Source: Verrucomicrobiia bacterium (GTDB taxonomy: Bacteria; Verrucomicrobiota; Verrucomicrobiia; Verrucomicrobiales; Akkermansiaceae). Taken from it: DNA of 64,000 nt. The notes beneath the pieces were generated by a model that worked only from the letters and a program-made list of their open reading frames with translations, had not been told where the DNA came from and made no database searches. Every line of letters starts with the position of its first letter. The stretch's first letter is position 1. The stretch is from positions 1 to 64,000 of the forward strand of contig JAUIJD010000022.1 of NCBI GenBank assembly GCA_030431475.1, in the 5' to 3' direction. Shown piece by piece: positions 54,797 through 62,777 of this stretch. A program made the translations under genes and the position numbers.

Positions 54797-57287
54797 ACTC
54801 GATCCGGATGAAGTGCTTCGGGGTGCCCGGGATGGCCTGGGTTGCCACGCCCTGGAGCAGGCCGGGCAGGGTCGGGTGGGGCTGGATGGTGATGCCGGGG
54901 ACCGGGTTCCAGTGCACCAGGTCGCTGGACGCGCGGACCTGATACCAGGGGCCCTGGATTTCCGGCGACAGGCGGAAGCGATAGGTGAAGCTGCCCGCTC
55001 CGACCGTGTGCTGGAAGGCACCGGCGGTGTCGGCCTGGTGGGGGTCGCCGCCGATGAAGAACTCCCAGATGGTGGTGTAGCGATCGCCGTCGAGATCGGC
55101 GTCGTCACCCGAGGCCATCGGGTCGCCGAGCTCCGCCGGGCTGAAATGGTCGTGCCGCCACGCGAGGTAGGCGAATTCATGGACCTGCAGCGCGGTGACG
55201 CCCTGGGCGGTCAGCGGGCCCCCGAAGCCGCTCGCGCCGCCGTCGTTGGCGACCACCGTCAGGGTGTCGGGCTGGATCGTTCCCCCGGGTACCGGGTTGC
55301 CGATGTAGGTCACGCCCATCGGCTGGGCGAAGGTCGTGTTGATGGCGTTGAGCGCGGCGGTGACGGTCACGCTCGGCGAGCCGTTGCCGAGGGTTTGTCC
55401 GGGGGCGATGCCGCCGGGCACGCTTTCATCGACGTTCAGCAGGCCCTGGGTGACCCCGAGGGTCACGACAAAGGTCGCGGTGGTGGTGTCCGGGTCGGAG
55501 ACCGTGAGTCCGTTCAGCTGTTCCGGGATCAGTTGGGCGCACTGGAACGGACCCGGCGGGCACGCCACCACCGGGGGCACGTTGAGCTGCTGTCCCCACG
55601 CGTCGGCGAGCGGGCGCCCGGCGCCGAAGAGGAAGTCGAAGCCGTCGGGCGCGGTGCTGGGAAGATCGAGAGCCGCCGGGAAGGGTGGCAGCTTGAGCGC
55701 GTTCTCGACCGCCGAGGCCGGAAGCGTCGGGCTGCGGCTCCAGGCGAGCGCGCAGACGCCCGCGACGTGCGGCGCGGCCGCGCTGGTGCCGTAGAAGGGG
55801 CTGCCGAAGCCACCGACGCCGCTGACCGTCACGCCGTCGGCCGCGGCGCAGTCGGGTTTCGGCGTCTGGAACATCCCGAGGGTGGTGAAGGGACCCTGCG
55901 AGCAGTCGATCTCGATCTGGTTCGGGGTGGCGTGGTCGGTCGAGGCGACGGCGATCACCGATCCGTGGCCCGGATGGCCGAAGATCGCGTCCACCGGACT
56001 GATCCCGTTGCCGTAAACCCAGCCGGCCGGGCCGACGTTCTCGAGGATGACCTCGAGCTCGCGGTTCAGGCTTCCCGACGAGTGGTAAATCCACAGCACC
56101 ACGTCCTGATCCGCCCCGGTCGTGTTGGTGTAGAGGAGGATCTCGCCGACGCTGCCGACCGTGGTGCTCTGGGCGATCGCGGTGGTCGAATTGTTGATGT
56201 CGTGAAGGTAGAGGTCGTAGTCGTCGATGGGGGGCGCGGTCGTGGTTTCGTCCCACCCCATGAAGACGTCGAGGGACTCGCCGGCCGGCACGCGGGCGAT
56301 CAGCGCCTGGTCATGGAAACCGTCGCCGCCGGCATCGGTGAAGGTCTGCTGGTGGTGCCGCAGGCCGTCGTTGCCGGCCGCCGAGACGTGCAGGTAGTCG
56401 CGCTGGGCCCGCAGGTTGGCGACCAGGTTGCCGAGCGAGCTGTGCTCGAAGAAGGGCTCGGTGTACCAGCCGACGTCGTCGCAGATGATGTCGCAGCCCT
56501 GCGCATGCAGCGCGAGGATGGCCTGGCCGAAGCTGGCCACCGAGTTGCCGGCGGCGCAGAAGCTGAGCTGCGCGCCCGGGGCGAGGTCGTGAATGATCTC
56601 GAGCATCGCGGTGCCCTCGTCCCCGGTCCCGGGGTTGATCACGTTCACCGGCGGGAGGTCGAGGGTGCCCTGCGCCAGCCCGAGGCTGGTGACGCCGTCG
56701 GAGATCACGCCGACCTGCAGCGGTGCGCCATCGACGCCGAAGCTTGTCCGCGCGGCGGGACCGTGGTGCAGGGCGTCGCCTTCGGTGGTGAAGTTCCCCG
56801 CGCGGTAGCGGGGCGGATGGACGCCGCGGATGAAGCGCGTCTCCGACAGCAGCGCGACCGTCGGCAGTTCCTCGACCCGGAGCCACCCGGCGAGCGCCTC
56901 GAGCCCCTCGTAGCTATCCGGGGGATCGGTGAAATACGGGTCGAACACGGCGGGATCGGCGCCGGGCTCGAGGTGGACGTAGACGAACACCCGCTCGGGT
57001 GGTCCGGGCAAGTACTGTCCAAGTCGTAGCAGCTCGTCCTTGTGCTGGGCGAGGTCGACGACCCGCAGGTCGGGGTTGAACAGGGCCCCGAGCTGCGCGC
57101 TCATCTTCTCCTCGGCCGGGGAGCGGGTCACCGCGGCCGGCGTGAGGTCGGGGTGACCCTCGGCAAGCAGGGCCTCGAAGAGGGCTGCGACGGGAGGATC
57201 GAGTTCCGGCGGAGGCACCGGGGGCGCGGCGTCGAGGGCTCCGCAAAGCACGAGGGCGGGGACCGCCCGGAGAAGACGGGTTTTCAT
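54780..57287 (-). CDS. Secreted subtilisin-like (S8/S53-type) serine protease
   Basis: The 835-residue protein has a signal peptide (LLRAVPALVLCGALDA). Asp197 is in 'VGVISDGV' and Ser502 in 'GTSAAAPHVAGVCAL'; the oxyanion Asn306 is in 'SAAGND'. At the position of the usual 'HGT' the sequence is 'GDEGTAMLEIIHDLAPGA' (222-239), with Glu224 in place of His, as in Ser-Glu-Asp sedolisins and a subgroup of bacterial S8-like proteins. An insert of about 140 residues separates the oxyanion Asn from the Ser region. The C-terminus (about 560-835) is beta-rich and ends 'HFIRIEFNPYQ'. Probably exported to degrade proteins. Confidence 0.87.
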   Translation of the reverse strand: MKTRLLRAVPALVLCGALDAAPPVPPPELDPPVAALFEALLAEGHPDLTPAAVTRSPAEEKMSAQLGALFNPDLRVVDLAQHKDELLRLGQYLPGPPERVFVYVHLEPGADPAVFDPYFTDPPDSYEGLEALAGWLRVEELPTVALLSETRFIRGVHPPRYRAGNFTTEGDALHHGPAARTSFGVDGAPLQVGVISDGVTSLGLAQGTLDLPPVNVINPGTGDEGTAMLEIIHDLAPGAQLSFCAAGNSVASFGQAILALHAQGCDIICDDVGWYTEPFFEHSSLGNLVANLRAQRDYLHVSAAGNDGLRHHQQTFTDAGGDGFHDQALIARVPAGESLDVFMGWDETTTAPPIDDYDLYLHDINNSTTAIAQSTTVGSVGEILLYTNTTGADQDVVLWIYHSSGSLNRELEVILENVGPAGWVYGNGISPVDAIFGHPGHGSVIAVASTDHATPNQIEIDCSQGPFTTLGMFQTPKPDCAAADGVTVSGVGGFGSPFYGTSAAAPHVAGVCALAWSRSPTLPASAVENALKLPPFPAALDLPSTAPDGFDFLFGAGRPLADAWGQQLNVPPVVACPPGPFQCAQLIPEQLNGLTVSDPDTTTATFVVTLGVTQGLLNVDESVPGGIAPGQTLGNGSPSVTVTAALNAINTTFAQPMGVTYIGNPVPGGTIQPDTLTVVANDGGASGFGGPLTAQGVTALQVHEFAYLAWRHDHFSPAELGDPMASGDDADLDGDRYTTIWEFFIGGDPHQADTAGAFQHTVGAGSFTYRFRLSPEIQGPWYQVRASSDLVHWNPVPGITIQPHPTLPGLLQGVATQAIPGTPKHFIRIEFNPYQ

Positions 57288-57308
57288 GGCAATGGGGATC
57301 TGGGGTTT

Positions 57309-57328
57309 CGCTGGAGGGGTCTCCAGCG
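57309..57328. repeat. Perfect 8-4-8 palindrome between protease and sulfatase genes
   Basis: CGCTGGAGGGGTCTCCAGCG, 22 bp upstream of the protease start codon. A second dyad, CCGGCAAG/CTTGCCGG, spans 57332-57374. The rest of 57375-57542 shows no gene. Confidence 0.75.
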
Positions 57329-57542
57329 CTCCCGGCAAGCGTCATCGTGGGGCGCCGCACGCCGTCCTTGCCGGCGCGCACGCGACCGATGCCCTGTCGG
57401 GGCGACGAGCCCCTTCCATGGCATCCGTTAGTCTGGACGCGCCGTCGAGCGGGGTCAATGAAACGCCGGAATTGTCACCCGGCTTGTGCCGAATTCGAGA
57501 GCGTTCACGTCAAACGGCACAACGCCGCTGCGGGTTCCCGAT

Positions 57543-59408
57543 CTATTTCGGGGCCAGGTGGCCGAGATGGTTGCCGATCAGGCCGCCGGGGACCTTCTTG
57601 AACCGCCCCCCGACCGCCTCGCGGGCCGCGGGGAAATCGAGTGCGGCGGGGCCGTCGTGGAGCATGGTCATGGTGTTGAGCACGAGCACCGCCTCGGCCG
57701 GCGTGTCCGCCTTGCGCAGGCAGTCGGTGAGCAGCGCCGCCGCGTCGTCGCTGCCGAGGATCGCCAGGCACTCGGCGGCGCGCAGGCGGACGAGGTTGTG
57801 ATGGTCGTCCTTGGCGAGACGGGTGATCGCCTCGCGCCACCCGGCCACCTGTTCTCCGAAGGACGAGCAGACGACGAGTCCCCAGTAGCGCTGCCACGGG
57901 TCGCCGGACTGCAGGGCGGCCTTGAGCTTCGGCTCGGCCTCGGCGAAGGGAAGCAGCGCGAGGTCGGCGGTGTCGACCAGCGCGGCAATCTCGTCCTGGT
58001 GCTTGCGGCCGAAGGCGACCGGATTCCCCCACGCCGTCTCGATGAGGTGGCACTCCGGGTAGAAGCTCAGGTCGGGCATGCCCTTGACCCAGGCGGTCAG
58101 TCCCTTGCGCATCGCCAGCAGGGTGTCGCGGTGGGCGGGGTCGCCGGCGAGGTTGTTCAATTCGTGGGGGTCGTTCTCCAGGTCGTAGAGCGCCTCGGGG
58201 GCCCGCGGACGGAAGAACTGGTCGAGCGCGGGATCGAGTTTGCCGGCTTCGTGCAGCTCCCGCCACTCGCGGTAGAGCGCCATCTTGTAGCGGTACTGGT
58301 TGTTCGCGAGGTCCGGATTGAAGGGCTGGTAGCTGCGCATGTACTTGAAGCGCCCCCGGCGGAATGTACGGACCGGATCGTACTTTTCGTCGAAACGATC
58401 GGCGTAGCCGAAGGCGGTGTCGCGTTTCGCCAGATCGGCGGCGGTCACGCCCTCGCCGAGGAAGGCGGTGCCGTCCATCCCCTCCGGAACCTCCACGCCG
58501 GCGAGCTTGAGCATCGTCGGGCCGAAGTCGATGAAGCTCACGAAGCCGCCGACGCGTTCCCCCTTCGCCGCGGGGAACAGGTGCTTCCATTTCTCCGGCA
58601 CGGTCACGACCAGCGGCACGTGGAGGCCGCTTTCGTAGGCGTAGCCTTTCGAGCGCGGAAGGACGCCGCCGTGGTCGCCGTAGTAGAAGATGATGGTGTC
58701 CTCGAGCAGGCCGTCCTTTTCCAGCTCGCCGAGCAGGGCGCCGATCTGCTGGTCGAGCTGGCGATGTCGCTGGAGGTAGTACTCGCGGGTCAGCTTCGAG
58801 AGCTTCGTGTCGGGCAGATACGGGGCGGTCGCGCTGTCCTCGAGAGCCGGCAGCTTCGAGGCATCGACCTTCTTCGGATTGAAATGCAGGCCACCCTCAT
58901 GGGTGGTGCCGAAGTTGCGGACGTGAAAGAAGGGCTGGCCGGGTTTCCGTTTGCGCCAGGTCGCCTTGCCGTTCGACTGGTCCCAGACGTCCGCGGCCTT
59001 TTCGAGGTTGTAGTCTTCCTTGGAGTTGTTGGTGCAGTGGTAGCCGGCGTCGCGCAGGTAGGCGGGGAACATGCGCAGTCCTTCGGGCATCGGGACCTTG
59101 GCCATGCGGCGGTGGAACTGGGCGCCGATCCGCGGCGCGTAGCAGCCGGTGATCAGCGTGCTGCGGGCGACCGAACAGACCGGGGCGTTGGAGAAGGCGT
59201 GGTCGAAGACGAGGCCGCGCTCGGCGAGCTTCTCCACGTTCGGCATCTCCGCCCCGTGGGGGTCGTAGAGCTTGAGGTATTCCGCCGCGTTGTCCTCGGA
59301 AACGATCCAGACGATGTTCGGTTTGTCCGCCGTAGCCTTGGCGGAGGCGGGGCGTTCGGCGGCGAGCGCGGTGAGGCAGCAGAGGAGGAAGGGAAGCAGG
59401 AATCTCAT
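57543..59408 (-). CDS. Secreted sulfatase with C-terminal HEAT-like repeats
   Basis: The 621-residue protein has a signal peptide (MRFLLPFLLCCLTALAAE). The formylglycine site is 'PVCSVARSTLITG' with Cys78 and Arg82; the usual Pro at +2 is Val80. Metal-binding residues appear in 'VSEDNA' and 'FYYGDHGGVLPRSKGYAYES'. The last about 130 residues, after 'LYDLENDPHELNNLAGDP', are HEAT-like helices. It removes sulfate from carbohydrates or other esters outside the cytoplasm. A separate maturase is needed and is not in this window. Confidence 0.93.
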   Translation of the reverse strand: MRFLLPFLLCCLTALAAERPASAKATADKPNIVWIVSEDNAAEYLKLYDPHGAEMPNVEKLAERGLVFDHAFSNAPVCSVARSTLITGCYAPRIGAQFHRRMAKVPMPEGLRMFPAYLRDAGYHCTNNSKEDYNLEKAADVWDQSNGKATWRKRKPGQPFFHVRNFGTTHEGGLHFNPKKVDASKLPALEDSATAPYLPDTKLSKLTREYYLQRHRQLDQQIGALLGELEKDGLLEDTIIFYYGDHGGVLPRSKGYAYESGLHVPLVVTVPEKWKHLFPAAKGERVGGFVSFIDFGPTMLKLAGVEVPEGMDGTAFLGEGVTAADLAKRDTAFGYADRFDEKYDPVRTFRRGRFKYMRSYQPFNPDLANNQYRYKMALYREWRELHEAGKLDPALDQFFRPRAPEALYDLENDPHELNNLAGDPAHRDTLLAMRKGLTAWVKGMPDLSFYPECHLIETAWGNPVAFGRKHQDEIAALVDTADLALLPFAEAEPKLKAALQSGDPWQRYWGLVVCSSFGEQVAGWREAITRLAKDDHHNLVRLRAAECLAILGSDDAAALLTDCLRKADTPAEAVLVLNTMTMLHDGPAALDFPAAREAVGGRFKKVPGGLIGNHLGHLAPK

Positions 59409-59614
59409 GGGCTGGTTCAGGCGAATAGCGTGGACGCGCCGAACGTTACGCAGTTTCGGCGTCGGGTTCTTCATCGGTTCCGGCACCGCGGCTGCCTGCT
59501 TGGAGCAACTCACGCCCAGAGAAGCGGCGAAAACGCGGCCAAGGGGGCGGGAGGGTCCGGGTATGATCGCTACGGTCGCCACCGGCCCGACGCCGGTGCG
59601 CCACCGCCACCGCC

Positions 59615-60253
59615 ATGAAACGCGAATGGGGAGGCATCGTGTTCAGCCTCGGTCTGGCCGTCGTGCTGGCCGGCACCGGGGTGCTGCTGGTGCTCGATGG
59701 CCTGCGCGAGCCGTCGTGGCCGGATGACCGGCGCTTCTCCCGGGAGGAAACCAGCAGCCGCCTCAACCGCGAGGAGGTCCGCATGCCGGAGGTCGAGCTG
59801 GCGATGGCGACCGGGGAAACCGGGCCGGACGGGCAGCCGGTCATGCAGACCTGCGCCGAGTGTCATGCCGACCGCCGCCCGAACCCGCACGCGCGCAGCA
59901 TCTCGAGCAAGGGCTTTCACGCCGGCATGGACTACCACCATGGCGCCCAGAGCTGCCTGACCTGCCACGACATGAAGAACTACGACAAGCTGCACACCGT
60001 CGCCGGACGGCCGCTGTCGATGTCGAACAGCCTCAAGCTCTGCTCGCAGTGCCACGTCTTCCAGCATCGCGATTTCGTCGATGGCGTGCACGGCGGCATG
60101 AGCGGCCACTGGGACCTCACCCGGGGCGGCCGCCAGCGGCAGACCTGCATCGATTGCCACGACCCGCACCATCCCGCGACGCCGCCGGTGGAGGCCGAGC
60201 CGCCGCCGGTGCTGGTGCGGGGGGAAACCGAACCCGAAGAGAAGACGCCATGA
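59615..60253 (+). CDS. Membrane-anchored tetraheme cytochrome c
   Basis: The 212-residue protein has one N-terminal membrane anchor ('GIVFSLGLAVVLAGTGVLLV') and then four CxxCH motifs: CAECH, CLTCH, CSQCH and CIDCH. Extra histidines ('HADRRPNPHARS', 'HHGAQS', 'HGGMSGHW') can serve as second ligands. It fits NapC/NrfB- or DsrJ-like carriers. The stop overlaps the next ATG (ATGA), so it is co-translated with the Fe-S subunit. The 206 bp before it (59409-59614) is the divergent promoter region and holds no gene. Confidence 0.9.
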   Translation: MKREWGGIVFSLGLAVVLAGTGVLLVLDGLREPSWPDDRRFSREETSSRLNREEVRMPEVELAMATGETGPDGQPVMQTCAECHADRRPNPHARSISSKGFHAGMDYHHGAQSCLTCHDMKNYDKLHTVAGRPLSMSNSLKLCSQCHVFQHRDFVDGVHGGMSGHWDLTRGGRQRQTCIDCHDPHHPATPPVEAEPPPVLVRGETEPEEKTP

Positions 60254-61182
60254 AGCCCGTCTGCGCCTGCCATGCGAAACCCGGCGCCATCTCCCGCCGC
60301 ACCGCGCTCAAGGGTGCGGGCGCGATGCTCGGGGCCGCCGCCTTCGCCAAGGCCCTCGCGCCGCTGGCGAACTGGGCGCGCGAGGAGCTGACGGTCGAGG
60401 AGTTCGTCCAGAAACACTACCGCGAGCTCGATGCGGAGGGCCTGAAGCAGGTGCTCGCCCGCCATGAACGGTCGGCGCTCGAGGACTACGGGGCGGAGGT
60501 CACGATCGGCGACCACCGGCCGCGGGAGGGCGTCGTCTTCGGCTACGCGCTCAACCTCGGGGTGTGCATCGGCTGCCGCAAGTGCGTCGAGGCCTGCCAC
60601 CGCGAGAACAACCACGACCGCCCGGGTCGCGGGTCGTACATCCGCGTGCTCGAGATGGAGAAGGGGTCGATGGACCTCGAGAAGGGCAACGCACGATACG
60701 AGGGGCTCGTGCCGAGGGAGGGCAGGTTCTACCTGCCGGTGCAGTGCCATCAGTGCGAGCACCCGCCCTGCGTCGACGTCTGCCCGGTCGAGGCGACCTG
60801 GCGCGAGGACGACGGCATCGTGGTGGTCGATTACGACTGGTGCATCGGCTGCCGCTACTGCGAGGCCGCGTGTCCCTACCACGCCCGGAAGTTCAACTGG
60901 AGGAAGCCGGCGATCCCGAAGGACGAGATCAACCCGGACCAGAGCTACCTGGGCAACCGCATCCGCCCGGCCGGCGTGATCGAGAAGTGCCACTTCTGCC
61001 TGCACCGCACCCGCGAGGGACGGCTGCCCGCCTGCCTCGAGGCCTGCCCGACCGGTGCCCGCGTCTTCGGCAACCTGCTCGACCCGAGTTCCGCCGTCCG
61101 CAAGGTCATCGACCACCGACGGGTGTACGTCCTCAAGGAGGAACTCGGGCTGAAACCGAACTTCTTCTACTTCTTCGACTGA
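60250..61182 (+). CDS. Tat-exported four-cluster ferredoxin subunit (DsrO/NrfC/PsrB-like)
   Basis: The 310-residue protein has a Tat-like start ('SRRTALKGAGAMLGAAAF'). Sixteen cysteines form four [4Fe-4S] sites: 'CIGCRKCVEAC', 'CHQCEHPPCVDVC', 'CIGCRYCEAAC' and 'CHFCLHRTREGRLPACLEAC'. An inserted N-terminal region of about 60 residues ('LTVEEFVQKHYRELDAEGLK') precedes the clusters. It passes electrons between the NrfD-type membrane subunit and the tetraheme cytochrome. It is coupled to the cytochrome gene, and the next gene follows 4 bases later. Confidence 0.92.
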   Translation: MKPVCACHAKPGAISRRTALKGAGAMLGAAAFAKALAPLANWAREELTVEEFVQKHYRELDAEGLKQVLARHERSALEDYGAEVTIGDHRPREGVVFGYALNLGVCIGCRKCVEACHRENNHDRPGRGSYIRVLEMEKGSMDLEKGNARYEGLVPREGRFYLPVQCHQCEHPPCVDVCPVEATWREDDGIVVVDYDWCIGCRYCEAACPYHARKFNWRKPAIPKDEINPDQSYLGNRIRPAGVIEKCHFCLHRTREGRLPACLEACPTGARVFGNLLDPSSAVRKVIDHRRVYVLKEELGLKPNFFYFFD

Positions 61183-61186
61183 GGCC

Positions 61187-62452
61187 ATGAACGAAGCCGC
61201 CGCCTCCCCGAATCCCGAAGCCCCCCGTGGCGTGCGCTCCCACGCGCGCGGGTATCTCGGTTTCCTCCGCATGGCCGCCGGGCGGGTCACCCGCGGGTCG
61301 CCGGGGTTCTGGATCTGGACGGTCGGGCTGCTGGTCGTCGTCTGGTTCGGGGTCGACGCCTGGGCGAAACAGGTCGAGCAGGGCATGGGCGTGACCGGCA
61401 TGACCGACCACGTCTCCTGGGGCCTCTACATCGCCAACTTCACCTTCCTCGTCGGCCTCGCCGCCGGGGGGGTGATGATGGTCATCCCGGCCTACCTTTA
61501 CCGCGACAAGGACCTGCACGAGACCGTCATCCTCGGCGAGTTGCTGGCGATCGCGGCCATCGTCATGTGCCTGCTGTTCGTGGTGGTCGATCTCGGGCGG
61601 CCCGACCGCGCCCTGCACCTCGTGCCGTGGATCGGTGAGTTTCATTTCCCCAGCTCGCTGATGAGCTGGGACGTGATCGCACTCAACGGCTACCTGCTGC
61701 TCAACGCCCACGTCTGCGGCTACCTCCTCTACAAGCGCTACCGCGGCGAAACGCCCGGCCGCGGGTGGTACCTGCCGCTGGTGGTCGTCGGCATCGCCTG
61801 GGCGATCTCCATCCACACCGTCACCGCCTTCATCTACTGCGGCCTCGGCGGTCGGCCGTTCTGGAACACGGCCCTGATGGCGCCGCGATTCCTCACCTCC
61901 GCCTTCGTCGCCGGGCCGGCCTTCATCATTCTCATCCTCCAGATCGCCCGGCGCTTCGGCGGGCTGACCCATGGCGAGGGATCGATCCGCACGCTCACCG
62001 GCATCCTGCGGGTGACGATCTGGATCAACCTCGTGATGCTCGGCTCCGAGGTCTTCACCGCCCTTTACACCGGCGGCAGCCACGCCGCCACGACGCACTA
62101 CCTCTACTTCGGCCACGACGGCAAGGAGGCGCTGGTGCCGTGGATGTGGACCTCCCTCGGCGCGATGCTTCTCGGCGCGCTCATCCTCTTCCTGCCGCGC
62201 GTCGATCGCCGGCGCGGGTGGCTCGACCTCGCCTGCGTCCTCGTCTTCGGCGGCGTGTGGATCGAGAAGGGGATGGGGCTCATCGTCCCCGGCTTCGTGC
62301 CCTCGGCCCTGCACGAGTGGGTCGAGTACGTGCCCACCCCGGCCGAGTGGAAGATCACCTGGGGCATCTGGGCCGGAGGGCTGCTGCTCTACACCCTGAT
62401 GCTGAAGGTCGCCCTGCCGGTCATGACCGGCCAACTCCGACAAAAACCATGA
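61187..62452 (+). CDS. NrfD/PsrC-family membrane subunit (DsrP-like)
   Basis: The 421-residue protein has about ten membrane helices, including 'TGMTDHVSWGLYIANFTFLV', 'IHTVTAFIYCGLGGRPFWNT' and 'WGIWAGGLLLYTLMLKVALP'. NrfD-type subunits oxidise or reduce quinones and hand electrons to a ferredoxin-like partner, here the gene just upstream. With the tetraheme cytochrome this makes a three-subunit quinone-linked complex. The stop overlaps the start of the small gene at 62449 (ATGA). Confidence 0.92.
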   Translation: MNEAAASPNPEAPRGVRSHARGYLGFLRMAAGRVTRGSPGFWIWTVGLLVVVWFGVDAWAKQVEQGMGVTGMTDHVSWGLYIANFTFLVGLAAGGVMMVIPAYLYRDKDLHETVILGELLAIAAIVMCLLFVVVDLGRPDRALHLVPWIGEFHFPSSLMSWDVIALNGYLLLNAHVCGYLLYKRYRGETPGRGWYLPLVVVGIAWAISIHTVTAFIYCGLGGRPFWNTALMAPRFLTSAFVAGPAFIILILQIARRFGGLTHGEGSIRTLTGILRVTIWINLVMLGSEVFTALYTGGSHAATTHYLYFGHDGKEALVPWMWTSLGAMLLGALILFLPRVDRRRGWLDLACVLVFGGVWIEKGMGLIVPGFVPSALHEWVEYVPTPAEWKITWGIWAGGLLLYTLMLKVALPVMTGQLRQKP

Positions 62453-62727
62453 ACCGCACCGAACTCCCCGAAGTGTACGAAGCCGACCTCGATGCCGAGG
62501 CCTTCGACGCGCTCGCCGCCGACCTCACACCCATCATCGCCGTCGCCCTGCTGCGCGAGAGCGACCAGCCGGTCCCGCTGAAGCGCGCGCTGCGCGAACT
62601 GCGCGCCCACCGCACCCGGGGCGTGCGCATCCGCTACCGGCACGAAGGCCAGCTCTGGCTCGACACGCTGATGCCGTCGGACGCCGGCATCTGCCGCCTG
62701 GTGCGAATCCGGGAAACGGTGGTCTGA
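62449..62727 (+). CDS. Small protein of unknown function co-translated with the NrfD subunit
   Basis: The 92-residue soluble protein begins 'MNRTELPEVYEADLDAEAFD' and ends 'GICRLVRIRETVV'. It has no cysteines in motifs (one Cys only), no signal peptide and no membrane segment; it is likely alpha/beta with a basic middle ('RELRAHRTRGVRIRYRHEGQ'). I know no family. The four-base overlap with the upstream gene places it firmly in the electron-transfer operon, perhaps as an assembly or regulatory factor. Confidence 0.75.
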   Translation: MNRTELPEVYEADLDAEAFDALAADLTPIIAVALLRESDQPVPLKRALRELRAHRTRGVRIRYRHEGQLWLDTLMPSDAGICRLVRIRETVV

Positions 62728-62777
62728 CGCGGATTCCGCGGGGAGCGGGTGGAGCCCATGGGGCACGGCGATCGGAA

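Noticed and set aside
57543-59408. Non-catalytic sulfatase because Val replaces Pro in the CxPxR motif
   Set aside because: Cys78 and Arg82, the residues needed for formylglycine formation and catalysis, are in place, and Val at that position occurs in related sulfatases as far as I recall.
59615-62727. Dissimilatory sulfate or nitrite reduction operon
   Set aside because: The three subunits resemble DsrJOP or NrfBCD, but DsrAB, DsrMK and NrfA are absent, so a specific respiratory role cannot be claimed.
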